Positions 5,646 through 6,613 of a stretch of DNA of 6,613 nucleotides are shown here, in pieces. The translations under genes and the position numbers were made by a program. How positions within the stretch are numbered: the first letter of the stretch is position 1; each line of letters opens with the position of its first letter. The notes beneath the pieces were generated by a model. That model was not told the origin of the DNA. It saw only the letters and a list, made by a program, of their open reading frames with translations, and did not search any database. Source of the stretch: Candidatus Neomicrothrix sp. UBA4542 (GTDB lineage: Bacteria; Actinomycetota; Acidimicrobiia; Acidimicrobiales; Poriferisodalaceae); the NCBI GenBank assembly GCA_002388005.1, contig DGLO01000109.1, forward strand, positions 10,980-17,592, written 5' to 3'.

Positions 5646-6613
5646 ATGCACACCGGTTACACCGTCGTCTTTCAGAACCCGTTCAATGGGCTACCTGACC
5701 AGGAGGTTTACACCGAGGAACTTCGATTATGTGATCTCGCGGTAGAACTCGGCTTTAAGTCTTTATGGACCGTTGAACACCACTTTGATGACTACACGAT
5801 GTGTCCTGAGCCCGTGCAGTTTCTTTCGTACATGGCAGGCAAACACCCTGATGTGCTTCTAGGTACAGGCGTGATCGTGTTGCCGTGGCATGATCCGCTC
5901 AGAATTACTGAGGACATAGCTTTGCTTGACACCATGTCGAACGGCCGCATGATTCTCGGAATCGGTAGAGGCCTCGCCCGCATTGAGTATGAAGGTTTCG
6001 GAGTTGACATGAACACCTCGCGGGAACGACTCGTGTCATATGCCGGACTGGTCATGGACGCACTTGAGTCTGGAAAGATGGAGTACGACACCGAGTTTGG
6101 ATCGCAACCACTTCGAGAGATCCGACCACGTCCCCAGCACTCATTCAAGGGAAGAGCCTACGCAGCGGCTGTGTCCCCGGAATCGATGCCTCTCATGGCA
6201 GAGTTGGGTTACGGCGTACTTGTCATCCCGCAAAAGCCGTGGGCGGTTGTGCAGGAGGACCTCGTTGAGTACAACCGAGTGTTCGAACAAGTCAACGGAG
6301 AGCCCGGACCTCCGCCGTTTTGTGGAGGATCGGTTTTCGTCGACGAAAGCGCGGATAGGGCAGAGGAAATGGCTCGGAAATACATCGGGGCCAACTACGA
6401 GAGCGTGATGAGGCACTACGAGTTCCAGAAGGCTCCCCATGAAGGAGTTAAGGGTTACGAGTTCTATACCGGCATCACGGGCTATATCGAAAAACAGGGT
6501 GCTGACCGCGCAGCCCAAGATTTCGCTGATTTGATGCCGTGGGGAACCCCCGAACAAGTTCTGGAGAAGTTCGATCACATGAGCAAAATGATCGGTATGA
6601 ACGCAATAATGCC
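5646..6613 (+). CDS. LLM class flavin-dependent oxidoreductase (luciferase-like), 3' end outside the window
   Basis: The frame is open from the ATG to the right edge, 322 codons with no stop, so the gene is partial at its C-terminus. Family members usually have about 340-390 residues, so perhaps 20-70 are missing. The TIM-barrel luciferase fold is shown by LGFKSLWTVEHHFDDY (35-50) with the Glu44-His45-His46 triad typical of bacterial-luciferase-like enzymes, TGVIVLPWHDPLRITED (74-90), and LLDTMSNGRMILGIGRG (93-109) followed by the EYEGFGVDMNTSRERL segment. Such enzymes use reduced FMN with oxygen, or F420, for monooxygenation or oxidation of small organic substrates. GAGGGGGGA six bases upstream is a strong ribosome site. 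The gene is divergent from the amidohydrolase and probably shares its control region. No flavin reductase partner is visible downstream because the window ends. Cofactor (FMNH2 or F420) and substrate cannot be settled. Confidence 0.9.
   Translation, partial: MHTGYTVVFQNPFNGLPDQEVYTEELRLCDLAVELGFKSLWTVEHHFDDYTMCPEPVQFLSYMAGKHPDVLLGTGVIVLPWHDPLRITEDIALLDTMSNGRMILGIGRGLARIEYEGFGVDMNTSRERLVSYAGLVMDALESGKMEYDTEFGSQPLREIRPRPQHSFKGRAYAAAVSPESMPLMAELGYGVLVIPQKPWAVVQEDLVEYNRVFEQVNGEPGPPPFCGGSVFVDESADRAEEMARKYIGANYESVMRHYEFQKAPHEGVKGYEFYTGITGYIEKQGADRAAQDFADLMPWGTPEQVLEKFDHMSKMIGMNAIM

Noticed and set aside
5792..6578. Two long minus-strand frames opposite the luciferase-like gene
   Set aside because: They lie antisense to a clear conserved enzyme, resemble no family, and have no promoter or operon context.
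1..6613. CRISPR arrays, tRNA genes, transposases, toxin-antitoxin or phage-defence genes
   Set aside because: I looked for tandem repeats, cloverleaf-like sequences and signature proteins on both strands and saw none; all sizeable coding frames belong to metabolic or transport families.

Overview
The window holds eight protein-coding genes and no RNA gene, mobile element or CRISPR array that I can see. The gene content is typical of environmental Actinobacteria: a split-barrel FMN/F420-type protein, a Glyoxalase_6-type protein, a luciferase-like monooxygenase and a puromycin-acetyltransferase-like GNAT. Base composition is only moderately GC-rich by eye, which would fit an uncultured acidimicrobial-type lineage better than Streptomyces or Mycobacterium. 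This placement is inference from gene families and carries low confidence.

Layout: (1) 19-441, minus, pyridoxamine-phosphate-oxidase-like split-barrel protein. (2) 524-1123, plus, GNAT acetyltransferase, divergent from (1) across an 82-base gap. (3) 1112-2272, minus, MFS transporter of the fosmidomycin-resistance type, its 3' end overlapping the GNAT gene by 12 bases. (4) 2291-2977, minus, FMN nitroreductase, 18 bases upstream of the transporter and very probably its operon partner. (5) 3077-3481, plus, small glyoxalase/VOC protein, divergent from the nitroreductase. (6) 3448-4401, minus, Gfo/Idh/MocA oxidoreductase, overlapping the VOC gene tail to tail by 34 bases. (7) 4489-5514, minus, COG3618-type amidohydrolase/lactonase, upstream of (6) in the same direction. 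(8) 5646 to the right edge, plus, luciferase-like flavin monooxygenase, cut off by the window end.

The strands alternate tightly. Three short divergent gaps (442-523, 2978-3076, 5515-5645) must carry most of the promoters, and the two convergent junctions overlap inside coding sequence. Small perfect inverted repeats sit in two of the divergent gaps, and a third sits in the 87-base gap between genes 7 and 6. These are the best regulatory candidates. No transcription factor is encoded here.

Functionally this looks like an accessory catabolic or detoxification neighbourhood. The nitroreductase plus efflux pump, with the GNAT and split-barrel protein nearby, could handle toxic small molecules. 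The dehydrogenase plus lactonase-like hydrolase, divergent from a flavin monooxygenase, could form part of an oxidation and ring-opening route. No substrate can be named from sequence. I did not find a convincing new multi-gene system; the more unusual points are two altered active-site motifs, the compact alternating layout and the palindromes.
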